From: Polaromonas sp. JS666
Lineage (GTDB): Bacteria > Pseudomonadota > Gammaproteobacteria > Burkholderiales > Burkholderiaceae_C
Reading direction: 5' to 3'
Assembly: GCF_000013865.1 (NCBI RefSeq)
Contig: NC_007949.1
Coordinates: 248,001-312,000 of the forward strand
Length of the DNA stretch: 64,000 nucleotides
A program made the position numbers and the translations under genes. The notes under the pieces are model-generated. The model saw only the letters and a program-made list of their open reading frames with translations, did not search any database and had not been told where the DNA came from. Below, in pieces: positions 9,779-18,319 of the stretch; position 1 is the stretch's first letter; each line of letters begins with the position of its first letter.

Positions 9779-10737
9779 GACGCCCTCCCGATCTTCACGA
9801 AGCGCGACAGCGCGCCCATGACCCCGCCGCGGCCCAGCATGACAGCGGAGATAAGGAAGATGCCGAGCCAGAACATCCAGAACTCAGGATTGAGATTGGC
9901 AAACCAGTCGTGCACCAGCATGTAGACGATCGCGCCGATGAGCCCGCCGTAAAGGCGGCCGGTTCCACCCAGCACAAGGATGATCATTACTTCTGCGGAT
10001 CTGTTGAAGCCAATCGATTCGAGGCCGACAAACTGCGTGGTCTGTGCGAGCAGCGCACCCGCAATGCCAGCGACGCCTGCGGAAAGTGCATACGCCATGC
10101 GCAAGCGCGCATCGACCGGCGAGCCGATCGCGAGCATGCGCTTGCGGCTGTCGTGAATGCCGCGCAGCGTGAGCCCGAAGGGCGAACGCAGCACCAACCG
10201 AACGCCGAGGAACATGACCAGCACAATGCAGTATGCGTAGACGAACGCCGTCCTGCCGAACAGGTCGAACTCGAAAATGCCGAAGACCGGGGCGATCGTC
10301 ACGCCTTGCAGGCCGTCCGAGCCACCGGTGATAGGCGCCAACCGGTTGGCCAATTCAGCCAGCAGCACGCAGACACCGATAGTGATCATGAGTCGCGTGA
10401 GATCGGCGCCGCGCACGACCAGGTAGCTCAGCGCGTAGCCGAGCGCTGTGCACACCAGGAGCGCTAGCAACAGGCCGCTGAAGGGTTCGCTCCAGCCGTG
10501 CTTGGCCAGCAGCCCGGCAGCATACGCGCCGGCCCCGAAGAAGGCTGCATGGCCCACGGTGATGATGCCCGCGTATCCCAGGGCCATGTCGAGCGAAACC
10601 GCGAAGAGCCCGAAGATCATGATCTGGCTCATCAACGTGAGCTTGTCCGGCAGCAGGAAGAAGCTGGCGCCCAGCGCGAGCCAGAAGACGACCTCAACCG
10701 CACGCAGACGAGCCGGGGATATAGGAATTGGTTTCAT
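9775..10737 (-). CDS. livM: Branched-chain amino acid-type ABC importer, permease LivM
   Basis: A 320-residue inner-membrane permease of the LivM type with about ten hydrophobic segments. The family stretch GYAGIITVGHAAFFGAGAYA follows the second segment, and VLGGTGRLYGGLIGAIVY near the C-terminus is the cytoplasmic coupling loop. The start at 10737 (MKPIPISPARL) gives an ATGA overlap with livH; the longer open frame up to 10914 lies inside livH and is Arg-rich non-membrane sequence, so it was rejected. Confidence 0.92.
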   Translation of the reverse strand: MKPIPISPARLRAVEVVFWLALGASFFLLPDKLTLMSQIMIFGLFAVSLDMALGYAGIITVGHAAFFGAGAYAAGLLAKHGWSEPFSGLLLALLVCTALGYALSYLVVRGADLTRLMITIGVCVLLAELANRLAPITGGSDGLQGVTIAPVFGIFEFDLFGRTAFVYAYCIVLVMFLGVRLVLRSPFGLTLRGIHDSRKRMLAIGSPVDARLRMAYALSAGVAGIAGALLAQTTQFVGLESIGFNRSAEVMIILVLGGTGRLYGGLIGAIVYMLVHDWFANLNPEFWMFWLGIFLISAVMLGRGGVMGALSRFVKIGRAS

Positions 10738-11594
10738 GCGAGACCCTTGCGTGGAATGATGCCGTTCGGGCGCACCAGCAACATGATGATCATGACGACA
10801 TAGATGAGAAAGGCGCCGGCTTCCGGCAAGTAGTACTTGCCGGCAACGTCGATGACGCCGACCAGCAGTGCGGCCACGAAGGGGCCGGTGATAGTTCCGG
10901 CACCACCGACGCACACGACGATCAAGAAATACACGAGGTACTTGAGGGGGAACGAGGGCTCAAGACCCAGCATGCCGAGGCTCAGCGCTCCGCCCAGGCC
11001 AGCAAGGCCGCAGCCGAGGGAAAAGGTCAAGAAGAAGAGCCGCTGCACGTGGATGCCGGTGCCGCCCGCGACGCGCTGGTTGTCCACTGCGGCCCGCACC
11101 ATCGCGCCGTAGCGCGTCTTGCCAAGCACCAAGAGCATGCAGGCGAGCACCAGCACGCCGCACAAGATCAGGAAAAGGCGATAACGACCGACTTCGAGGC
11201 CCAGCAGCGATACCCGTCCGTCCAGAATGGGCGGCAGGCTGAAGGGTTGCATCGTTGGACCGAAGAAGTATGTGAAGACCGCGACCGAGACGAACACGAT
11301 ACCGATCGACAGGAGGACCTGGTCGAGTGGATGCGCGCGATAGAGCCGCCGGTAGAAGAAGAACTCAAGCACCGCTCCGGCCAACGCGGCCGCGACGAAG
11401 GCGGCTGCCAGCGATGGAAAGAAGTCCATGCCGAAGCGGTTCATTAATGCGCTCGCGGCGTAGCCGCCCACCATCGCAAACGTGCCGTGCGCGAGGTTGA
11501 CGAAGTTCATGAGGCCCATCGTGATGGACAAACCAACTCCGATAAGAAACAGGAGCATGCCGAAGGCCACTCCGTCGAAGATTACGATTTGCAT
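10734..11594 (-). CDS. livH: Branched-chain amino acid-type ABC importer, permease LivH
   Basis: A 286-residue permease of the LivH type. It opens with the family pattern LLFLIGVGLSITMGLMNFVN and LAHGTFAMVGGYAA, and near residue 220 has VVCVGGAGTITGPFVAALLV, the EAA-like loop. Eight or so membrane segments. It pairs with LivM in the inner membrane. It begins 59 bases after the binding-protein stop. Confidence 0.92.
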   Translation of the reverse strand: MQIVIFDGVAFGMLLFLIGVGLSITMGLMNFVNLAHGTFAMVGGYAASALMNRFGMDFFPSLAAAFVAAALAGAVLEFFFYRRLYRAHPLDQVLLSIGIVFVSVAVFTYFFGPTMQPFSLPPILDGRVSLLGLEVGRYRLFLILCGVLVLACMLLVLGKTRYGAMVRAAVDNQRVAGGTGIHVQRLFFLTFSLGCGLAGLGGALSLGMLGLEPSFPLKYLVYFLIVVCVGGAGTITGPFVAALLVGVIDVAGKYYLPEAGAFLIYVVMIIMLLVRPNGIIPRKGLA

Positions 11595-11653
11595 ATAGAT
11601 TCTGTATCTGCCGATGGCGCAGTGAGTCCGGCGTCCGTCGATCGGTTGCTTGA

Positions 11654-12847
11654 CTACTTGACTTCTTTGGCGGGATCCTTGATGCGTTCAAATTTGTCGA
11701 ACTCGACGTTCACGAGTTCTCCCTTAACCCGCTCGGTCTTGCGGATGTAGACCGTCTGCACGATGTCGCGCGTCACTGGATCGATCTGGATCGGACCGCG
11801 TGGGCTCTCGAAGCTCAGGCCCTTGAGTGCCTCCATGACCTTGTCGCCCGACACGTCACCCTTTGTCTTGGCGAGAGCGAGTTCGATGGCTTGCATCGCG
11901 TCGTAGGCCGTGACAGAAAAATAGCTTGGTCGCAGCGCTGCGCCCAAATCAGCGGCGAAGTCCTTGACGAACTTCTGGTTCTTCGGGGAAGGATGGGCAT
12001 ACGAATAGTGGTGGCTGGTGATCAGGCCCAACGCGACGTCACCAGTGGTGCCGAGGTAGCTGTCGTCAGTGGCTTCGCCGGTCGCGAAAAGCTTTATGCC
12101 AGCCTCCTCCATGCCGCGTTCCTTCCAAACCTTGAGGAAGGCCGGTGGCATCACCCCGGAGGGAAAGAAGAAGAATACGGCCTGCGGTTTGGCGTCCTTG
12201 ATGCGCTGGACGTAAGCCGAGAAATCGGGGTTGTTCATCGGCGTGCGCACTTCGCCCGAGACCTTGCCGCCGCCGGTGGTGAAGGCTTTCTTGAAAGCGG
12301 TCTCGGCATCTACGCCCGAGGCGTAGTCGGCGACTACGGTGTAGGCGTCCTTCACGCCCTGCTTGAGCATCCAACGCGCCATCGGGTCCGTGACCTGCTG
12401 CACGGTGAACGACAGGCGTGCGACGTAGGGCGAGCTGGTCGTGATGGCCGAGGAGGCGGCGTTCATCACGATGGTGGGAATCTTCGCCTGCGTCGCGATC
12501 GCGCCGACTGCGTATGCGTTAGGGCTGAAGTCCAGGCCGGTGAGGAAGCTCACCTTATCGCGCACCACCAGCTCCTGCGCGATTCGCTTGGCCGCGTCCG
12601 GTGCTGGACCACCGGTATCCTTTTTGATGATCTCTACCGTTCGGCCGGCGATTTTACCGCCGTGTTCCTTGAGATAGAGCGCCACGCCGGCGTCGAACTG
12701 GCGTCCGTAGTCGGCATAGGGACCCGAATAGGTCGCGATCAGGCCGATGCGAAGCGGCTCGTCGGCGGCTTGCACGGCGCTCATCACGCCGAGGGCGCCG
12801 AGGCAGGCCAGCGTCAAGCTGGCAACCAGATTTTTCTTCATCATCAT
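11654..12847 (-). CDS. livK: Periplasmic substrate-binding protein of the Liv-type importer
   Basis: A 397-residue type-I periplasmic binding protein with signal peptide (MMMKKNLVASLTLACLGALG, cleaved after VQAA) and the family start LRIGLIATYSGPYADYGRQF. Start 12847 is chosen because GGAG lies 8 bases upstream and three Met codons in a row precede the Lys-Lys of the signal. It delivers substrate to LivHM-GF. It is the first gene of the importer block and follows the reductase gene after a 105-base gap. A second, broken binding-protein gene stands at the far end of the operon. Confidence 0.92.
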   Translation of the reverse strand: MMMKKNLVASLTLACLGALGVMSAVQAADEPLRIGLIATYSGPYADYGRQFDAGVALYLKEHGGKIAGRTVEIIKKDTGGPAPDAAKRIAQELVVRDKVSFLTGLDFSPNAYAVGAIATQAKIPTIVMNAASSAITTSSPYVARLSFTVQQVTDPMARWMLKQGVKDAYTVVADYASGVDAETAFKKAFTTGGGKVSGEVRTPMNNPDFSAYVQRIKDAKPQAVFFFFPSGVMPPAFLKVWKERGMEEAGIKLFATGEATDDSYLGTTGDVALGLITSHHYSYAHPSPKNQKFVKDFAADLGAALRPSYFSVTAYDAMQAIELALAKTKGDVSGDKVMEALKGLSFESPRGPIQIDPVTRDIVQTVYIRKTERVKGELVNVEFDKFERIKDPAKEVK

Positions 12848-12952
12848 CGTGGGAGCTCCATTCGGTAAAGCCGGGTGACCGGCAGGTAAGGTGGTTAAAA
12901 AAAGGTTGTGCCAGTGCGCCTGAGCGGAATTCATCCGTCTCCGGACCCCGGA

Positions 12953-14191
12953 TCAGTGGGCGCCACTTTTTTTGAGGTCAAAGGATTCGTCAGCGAGCTG
13001 GTAGGCAGTGAATTGCGCGCGTGCGCCGATCAGCTTTCGGCTCTGCATGTGCTCGGATGGCTTGTTCACAGAGTGCGCAGCCACCAGCGTGCCGTCGCGC
13101 AGATAGAACACGCTGAAGCGGTCGGTCGCCATGTCGCCGCGCAGCACAACGTCGTCGCCGGGCAGGGGCAGTCCGGCCATCTGGAACTTGAGATTGAACT
13201 GGTCGCTCCAGAACCAAGGTACGGCGACGCAGGGCTGTGCGCACCCGACCATCAGCGACGCGGCGGCTTTCGCGCCGTCGTTGGCTGCCTGGATGGATTC
13301 GAATCGCATGCGCGCCGGTGCGCCGGGCGCAGCCGGCAGTGCCATGTTGGCGACATCGCCTGCGGCAAGCACATGCGGTGCGGAGGTCCGCCCAAGCATG
13401 TCGACAACGATTCCGTTGTCGATAGCGATCCCGGCCTGCTGCGCCATCTCGGCGTTCGGTTGTACGCCGATACCGAGTACGACCAGGTCGCAATCGATGC
13501 GCATGCCGTCATCGAGCTCTACCGAGGCCACGCGCCCCTGTTCGCCGTGCAGCGCACGTACGCCGCGGCCTGTCAATAGGTCGGTGCCGCGCAGTCGGTG
13601 CGCATGTTCGACGTAGGCCGCCATCCTGGTCGGGAGGCTGCGCATAAGCAGACGAGGCTGCGCTTCGATCACCGTGACGTCGACGCCGCGTGAGTGCAGC
13701 GCCGAGGCGACTTCGAGCCCAATGAATCCGCCGCCGATCACGCAGGCACGCTGGGCGCGGTCTGCGGCATCGGCGACGCGCAGCGCATCATCGAGCGTGC
13801 GCAGATTGAACACGCCTTCGAGCTTCGAACCCGGCAGCGTGAACGACCTGCAGCGCGCACCGGTGGCCAGGGCGAGCCAGCTGTATTCGAGCGTGGCACC
13901 ATCGTCCAACCTCACGGTGCGTCCGCCGACGTCCATTACTTCAGCGCGACGTCCGAGCAAAAGCTCGATCTCGTTCTGCTCAAAGAAATCTGGGCCGCGC
14001 AATGGCAGCTGGTCGATCGTCGTCTTCCCGGTCAGCATGCCCTTCGACAGCGGCGGGCGTTGGTAAGGTGCGTGGACTTCCTCGCCGACGATGACGATAC
14101 GCTCCGCGAAGCCGAGTTCGCGTGCACTGGCGGCGATCTGGACGCCTGCATAGGAAGCGCCGACGATCACTAGGGGTTTGGCGTTTGTCAT
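12953..14191 (-). CDS. FAD-dependent ferredoxin reductase of a Rieske oxygenase system
   Basis: A 412-residue flavoprotein of the putidaredoxin/rubredoxin reductase type. It has the N-terminal FAD loop VIVGASYAGVQIAASARELG, the NAD loop VIGGGFIGLEVASALHSRG near residue 150, and the FAD-contacting segment VLAAGDVANM near 275. A C-terminal reductase dimerisation domain follows. The ATG at 14191 overlaps the ferredoxin stop (TAATG). It passes electrons from NAD(P)H to the ferredoxin next door, which feeds the oxygenase. The second glycine of the usual GxGxxG is Ala in the FAD loop, a common variation (GAGxxG/GASYAG). Confidence 0.92.
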   Translation of the reverse strand: MTNAKPLVIVGASYAGVQIAASARELGFAERIVIVGEEVHAPYQRPPLSKGMLTGKTTIDQLPLRGPDFFEQNEIELLLGRRAEVMDVGGRTVRLDDGATLEYSWLALATGARCRSFTLPGSKLEGVFNLRTLDDALRVADAADRAQRACVIGGGFIGLEVASALHSRGVDVTVIEAQPRLLMRSLPTRMAAYVEHAHRLRGTDLLTGRGVRALHGEQGRVASVELDDGMRIDCDLVVLGIGVQPNAEMAQQAGIAIDNGIVVDMLGRTSAPHVLAAGDVANMALPAAPGAPARMRFESIQAANDGAKAAASLMVGCAQPCVAVPWFWSDQFNLKFQMAGLPLPGDDVVLRGDMATDRFSVFYLRDGTLVAAHSVNKPSEHMQSRKLIGARAQFTAYQLADESFDLKKSGAH

Positions 14192-14514
14192 TAGCTTTGT
14201 GCCTCTGGAACGCGGACGGTCAGGCCATCCAGATCGGCGGTCACTGTGATCTGACAGCTCAAGCGACTGCTGGTCAGGCGTGCGGAGGCGACGCCATCGA
14301 GTAGTTCGTTCTCCATGTCGTCGGGCGGCTGAAGGCGGTTGATGAAGGCGTCGTCGACGTAAATGTGGCAAGTCGCGCACGAACAGGAGCCACCACATTC
14401 GGCATCGATGCCCCGGATGTTGCTGCGGACAGCGTTCTCCATGACGCTCGAGCCGATCTTGGCTTCGACGCTGCGAATGCTGCCGTCTTTGAGGATATAG
14501 TGGATCATGGGCAT
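14191..14514 (-). CDS. [2Fe-2S] ferredoxin, putidaredoxin type
   Basis: A 107-residue ferredoxin. Cluster ligands are Cys40, Cys46, Cys49 and Cys87, the Cys-x5-Cys-x2-Cys...Cys spacing of adrenodoxin/putidaredoxin-type proteins; Cys44 is an extra cysteine. It sits between the glutamine-synthetase-like gene (10-base gap) and the reductase (1-base overlap), so it is the electron carrier of the oxygenase encoded upstream. Confidence 0.93.
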   Translation of the reverse strand: MPMIHYILKDGSIRSVEAKIGSSVMENAVRSNIRGIDAECGGSCSCATCHIYVDDAFINRLQPPDDMENELLDGVASARLTSSRLSCQITVTADLDGLTVRVPEAQS

Positions 14515-14524
14515 GATGGTTTAG

Positions 14525-15964
14525 TCAGAACATGTCGAAGTATTCGCGGTGTTCCCACTCGCTGACTTCCAGGTTGAATCGCGCAATCTCCGCTTCTTTG
14601 ATGTCACACAGGTAATCGACAAAGGTCTTACCCATCTGTTCGTTCAGCATCTCGTCCTTACGCAAACAGGTGAGTGCGTCGCCCAACGAGCGAGGCAAAC
14701 TTTCGGCCGGCGTTTCATAAGGTGCATCTGCAGATGGCCCGGGATTCGTTTTCTTACGAATGCCGTCTAGCCCCGAGAAAAGCTGTGACGCGAGGTAGAG
14801 ATAGGGATTTGCGGTCGGTTCGCCCACCCGGTTCTCGATGCGTGTCGCGGTTTGACCGACGCCACCCAGCACGCGCAGCATTGCGCCGCGGTTGTCGCGC
14901 GCCCAGATCGCGCGGTCGGGCGCTAGCGAGAAGGGCCGATAGCGGCGATAGCCGTTGATGGTTGGACTAGCCAGCACCGCCGCGCCGCAGGCATGCTGCT
15001 TCAGGCCGCCGAGGTAGTGCAAGCCGATGTCGCTCAGGACCTGTCCGGCTACTTCGGGCATGAAAGCGTTAACTCCATCACTCTTGCGAGTCAGCGACTG
15101 GTGGAGGTGCCAACCGCTCGACATTACGTTCGGAATACGCGGACGGCACATAAAGGTGGCGTGGTAGCCGGCGCGCTGGCAGATCTGCTTGATGGCGCTG
15201 CGCAACAGCACCATCGTGTCGGCGGGCAGCACGCCAGCAGTCGGGCCGAACGTCAGCTCGAACTGACTCGGGCCGTATTCGACCTCCAGCGAGCGCAACG
15301 GTAGCCCAAGCGCAAGAAGTTGCGAGCGCAACAATTCCATCACCGCATCGACGCGATCGTAGCGCAGCTCGGTCAGATACTGATGACCGTGCGACAGCAG
15401 CGACACGCGTGGCGGCTCGCCGGGCTGGCCCGAATCGCCAAGACCCATGCGCGCGTCTTCAAGTTTGAAGACATGGAATTCGACTTCGAGACCGGCGATG
15501 AAGTTCAGTCCTATCTCCCCGAGTTGGCGAACGGCGCGCTGCAGGATCTGCCGCGTAGCGTAGGGACAGGGTTTTCCATCGGGCATGTACGCGTCACATA
15601 GGACCCAGCCGGTGCGCGGCGTCCACGGCAGCACCTTGAAAGTTGAAGGGTCCGCCACGACCGTGAAATCGGCGCCCCCCTGGAAGCCTTCGATTGCGAA
15701 ACCGCCGCCAGCGGCGAATACGGGAAAGACGGTTTGGTGAGAGGTGTCTTTCGCCAACAGCGTAGAGGTAAGGTTTACGCCATCCCACAGCGCGGCGCGG
15801 GCTTCGCTCGCAACCAAGGTTTTGCCGCGCAGCAATCCGTGCTGGTCGGGCCAGGCGAAGCGGACCACATCAATCTCGCCGGCGTCAATGCGATGAACCA
15901 GGTCGCGGGCCTGCTTCAGTTGGTCCTCGGACCAGAGGCCGTGACGGTCTACAAATGTGCTCAT
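14525..15964 (-). CDS. Glutamine-synthetase-like enzyme, probable gamma-glutamyl-amide ligase
   Basis: A 479-residue member of the type I/III glutamine synthetase family. Seen features are the N-terminal beta-grasp domain (VRFAWPDQHGLLRGKTL), the metal-binding GLEVEFHVF near 155, SGWHLHQSL near 290 and the ATP/glutamate-binding NGYRRYRPFSLAPDRAIW near 340. The adenylylation tyrosine loop of GlnA is not evident. Biosynthetic GlnA is unlikely because the gene lies 15 bases from a Rieske oxygenase. In aniline degraders an enzyme of this class (TdnQ, AtdA1) ligates glutamate to aniline; the same reaction on an aromatic amine is inferred here. A gamma-glutamylamine enzyme of alkylamine metabolism is the main alternative. 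Confidence 0.88.
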   Translation of the reverse strand: MSTFVDRHGLWSEDQLKQARDLVHRIDAGEIDVVRFAWPDQHGLLRGKTLVASEARAALWDGVNLTSTLLAKDTSHQTVFPVFAAGGGFAIEGFQGGADFTVVADPSTFKVLPWTPRTGWVLCDAYMPDGKPCPYATRQILQRAVRQLGEIGLNFIAGLEVEFHVFKLEDARMGLGDSGQPGEPPRVSLLSHGHQYLTELRYDRVDAVMELLRSQLLALGLPLRSLEVEYGPSQFELTFGPTAGVLPADTMVLLRSAIKQICQRAGYHATFMCRPRIPNVMSSGWHLHQSLTRKSDGVNAFMPEVAGQVLSDIGLHYLGGLKQHACGAAVLASPTINGYRRYRPFSLAPDRAIWARDNRGAMLRVLGGVGQTATRIENRVGEPTANPYLYLASQLFSGLDGIRKKTNPGPSADAPYETPAESLPRSLGDALTCLRKDEMLNEQMGKTFVDYLCDIKEAEIARFNLEVSEWEHREYFDMF

Positions 15965-15979
15965 GTCGTATGGCCGTTC

Positions 15980-17302
15980 TTAAGCTGTGAGACGGGCGGA
16001 AGCCCAGTCCGATTTGAGGCGGCGCTCGCGATCGGCGCTTTGCCAGTAGCCATCTGCGCTGCCTGCTTTCGCTATGCCGTCGATCGACGGCGGGCCGGTG
16101 AGCGCGCCAGCTTGCGCGGCGTCGATAATCATGGGGGCGCTTTCGCCGGCCAGCGTGCTATCGATCGCCTTTACCAGCATGCGACGGTACGCGACGATGC
16201 CCTTGTCGGTACTGCCCAAGTGTTCACGCGTGCGATCCTGGATTGGTCCCTGCGACTCGATGGCCCACTGGTCGTGCACGTTGATGTCGTCGCCCATGCC
16301 GGTGTACGTTTCGGTCAGCTGCTCGTCGATGCTGTAGCCGTAGTTGTTGCGCTTGTTCTTGCGCGAGGTGTAGTCGGGCAGCTCGTAGAGCTTCAGGCGC
16401 TGGTCGCGCATCTGCTGCTTGTCCACCGGGCCGGTGAAGCTGGTGAAGATGGCATACCAATAGCAATGCGTGTCGTCGACCGGCACGTGCCACTGCGAGA
16501 TCGTCATCTCGGCGCTCATCGGGATCACGAACGCCTGTGGAAACACAAGGTTGGTCACGCGCACGTGGGTGCTGGTCTCGGAGAGCTTGCGCAATGCGGT
16601 CAAGCGCATACCGTAGTCGGTCGGGTCGACGCTGATTTCGGGCCGGTCGTACTCGCGCAGCACCTTGGTGATCGGCATGTCGGAGTCGGCCGACGCGCCG
16701 CGGAACTGCTTGCCGTAGCTCTCGGACGTGTCCTCGTCCTCGAAGAAGCGGTGCAGGTAGGAGGCATGGGCCGGGTCGATGCCGACCTCCAGCGCCTGCA
16801 GCCAGTTGCATTCGAACAGACCCTTGAATGCGAAGGTGTGCGAGTCAGGTGCCACGAAGCAGTCGAACTCGGGGAACGCCGGCGGCTCGCCCTCGCCGAT
16901 ATACGCAAACACGGTGCCGGCGCGCTCGATCACCGGGTAGGCGCCTTGCTTGACGCGGCTGCAGAGCTTGCTGCTGGCGGGTTCAGCGGGGGTTTCGAGG
17001 CAGCTGCCTTTGGCATCGAACAGCCAGCCGTGGAAAGAACAGCGCAGGCCGCCGTTTTCAAGCCGGCCGAATGCCAGGTCGGCACCGCGGTGTGGGCAAT
17101 CCCGGTCGAGCATGCCGAGTTTGCCGCTCTCGTCGCGAAACAGCACGAAATGCTGCCCCATCAGTTGTACTGGCCTCACCGGGCGTGGGCCGGTCAGGTC
17201 ATCGGCCAGCGCCACGGGCTGCCAGTAGCGGCGCAGCAGCTTGCCTGCCGGGGTACCGGGGCCTACCCGGGTAATGAAATCGTTTTGTTCGGCGCTGATC
17301 AT
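15980..17302 (-). CDS. Phthalate 4,5-dioxygenase-type Rieske oxygenase, alpha subunit
   Basis: A 440-residue single-subunit ring-hydroxylating oxygenase. The Rieske cluster ligands are Cys69, His71, Cys88 and His91 in DCPHRGA and CSFHGW. The mononuclear iron histidines are at about 179 and 184 in GIDPAHASYLH. The long C-terminal region resembles OphA2-type enzymes, which are homo-oligomers without a beta subunit; none is encoded nearby. The start at 17302 (MISAEQNDF) has GGAG at the right distance; an open frame runs 17 codons further. It is the first gene of the minus-strand operon. Substrate is inferred to be an aromatic amine or its gamma-glutamyl amide. Confidence 0.92.
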   Translation of the reverse strand: MISAEQNDFITRVGPGTPAGKLLRRYWQPVALADDLTGPRPVRPVQLMGQHFVLFRDESGKLGMLDRDCPHRGADLAFGRLENGGLRCSFHGWLFDAKGSCLETPAEPASSKLCSRVKQGAYPVIERAGTVFAYIGEGEPPAFPEFDCFVAPDSHTFAFKGLFECNWLQALEVGIDPAHASYLHRFFEDEDTSESYGKQFRGASADSDMPITKVLREYDRPEISVDPTDYGMRLTALRKLSETSTHVRVTNLVFPQAFVIPMSAEMTISQWHVPVDDTHCYWYAIFTSFTGPVDKQQMRDQRLKLYELPDYTSRKNKRNNYGYSIDEQLTETYTGMGDDINVHDQWAIESQGPIQDRTREHLGSTDKGIVAYRRMLVKAIDSTLAGESAPMIIDAAQAGALTGPPSIDGIAKAGSADGYWQSADRERRLKSDWASARLTA

Positions 17303-17584
17303 AGGTACTCCATCAAAGGTAACGGGCAGGAAATTTATTGTATGCAGTGGCATGCATTATTTTATGTGGCGCTGATGTTAGTCAAATTTTTTCGCGATAA
17401 AACAGCAAAATAAACGTAAAAACTAGGGTAAATACCTAAATATTGGCGCGTGAAATCACGTTTCGTGGCGGATAAATGAGTGCCGCCATTTCATTGTATG
17501 CAACGATTTGACCATTTTGCAGTGTTGCGTGCAGCTCCACTGCTTTTCCCTACAATCGGTAAATCCTCCGCTCTACAAAAACCG
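17303..17584. promoter_or_regulatory. Divergent promoter region with candidate FadR-type operators
   Basis: This AT-rich stretch separates the oxygenase operon (-) from its divergent regulator (+). ATTGTATGCA occurs at 17337-17346 and again at 17493-17502; TTGTATGCAA resembles the TTGTATACAA-type sites of FadR-subfamily GntR regulators. A perfect inverted repeat CGTGAAATCACG lies at 17449-17460. These are candidate operators and have no experimental support. Confidence 0.5.
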
Positions 17585-18319
17585 ATGGACTCCCAACAAT
17601 CCCGTGTGCTGGTGCAACTCCGAGACTTGATCCTCAAGGGTGAATTCGTGCCCGGTGAGCGGTTGGCGGAGATACCGCTGGCGGAAAAGCTCGGTGCTTC
17701 GCGCACGCCCGTGCGTCTGGCGCTCGCCAGCTTGGAACACGAGGGCTTGATCGAACAGTCGCCGAGTGGCGGTTACCAGATGCGCCGCTTCACCTCGCAG
17801 GAGATCGCTGACGCGATCCGCGTGCGCGGCGTTGTTGAAGGCTTCGCGGCCCGCTTGCTGGCAGAAGATGGCGCGTCGCGCCAGTTGCTGCGCGACCTGC
17901 ACGAATGCCTCGACGACGGCGACAAAGCGGTCAACAAGGTCGACATGAATCTGGACGACTATGCGGCCTATGTCGAGATGAACGACCGCTTCCACAAACT
18001 GATCATGCAGGGGTGTGGCAATGTCGCGCTGCAGCGTGTGATGGACATGCTCGCCGGCCAGCCCTTCGCCTCACCCAGCGCCATGTTGCCTATGCAGTCG
18101 TCGATCGAAGAGGGGCACGAATGGATGAAACAGGCGCACCGCACGCACCATGCGCTGGTGCAAGCCATCGAGCGTGGTCAAGGCTCGCGCGCGCAGGCGC
18201 TGGGAGAAGAGCATGTCGAGATCGCACGCATGAATCTCGACTACGCGCTGGAGCGCCCGGAACTCGTCGCCGAGCTGATGCCAGGCATCCGTTTGGTTGG
18301 GGGCAAAGCGCGAAGCTGA
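17585..18319 (+). CDS. GntR-family regulator, FadR subfamily (FCD domain)
   Basis: A 244-residue repressor-type protein. The winged helix of the GntR family covers roughly residues 8-75 (GERLAEIPLAEKLGASRTPV, LASLEHEGLIEQ), followed by an all-helical FCD ligand-binding domain with FHKLIMQGCGN near 140. The start at 17585 (MDSQQSRVLVQLRDLI) matches the usual N-terminus; an in-frame ATG at 17480 would add 35 unrelated residues that cover the putative operator region. It is divergent from the oxygenase operon and probably represses it until substrate or a metabolite binds. Confidence 0.88.
   Translation: MDSQQSRVLVQLRDLILKGEFVPGERLAEIPLAEKLGASRTPVRLALASLEHEGLIEQSPSGGYQMRRFTSQEIADAIRVRGVVEGFAARLLAEDGASRQLLRDLHECLDDGDKAVNKVDMNLDDYAAYVEMNDRFHKLIMQGCGNVALQRVMDMLAGQPFASPSAMLPMQSSIEEGHEWMKQAHRTHHALVQAIERGQGSRAQALGEEHVEIARMNLDYALERPELVAELMPGIRLVGGKARS

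Noticed and set aside
15734..17413. Open frame of 559 codons on the + strand
   Set aside because: It lies antisense to the Rieske oxygenase and GS-like genes, whose motifs are unmistakable; composition is that of a GC-rich antisense shadow.
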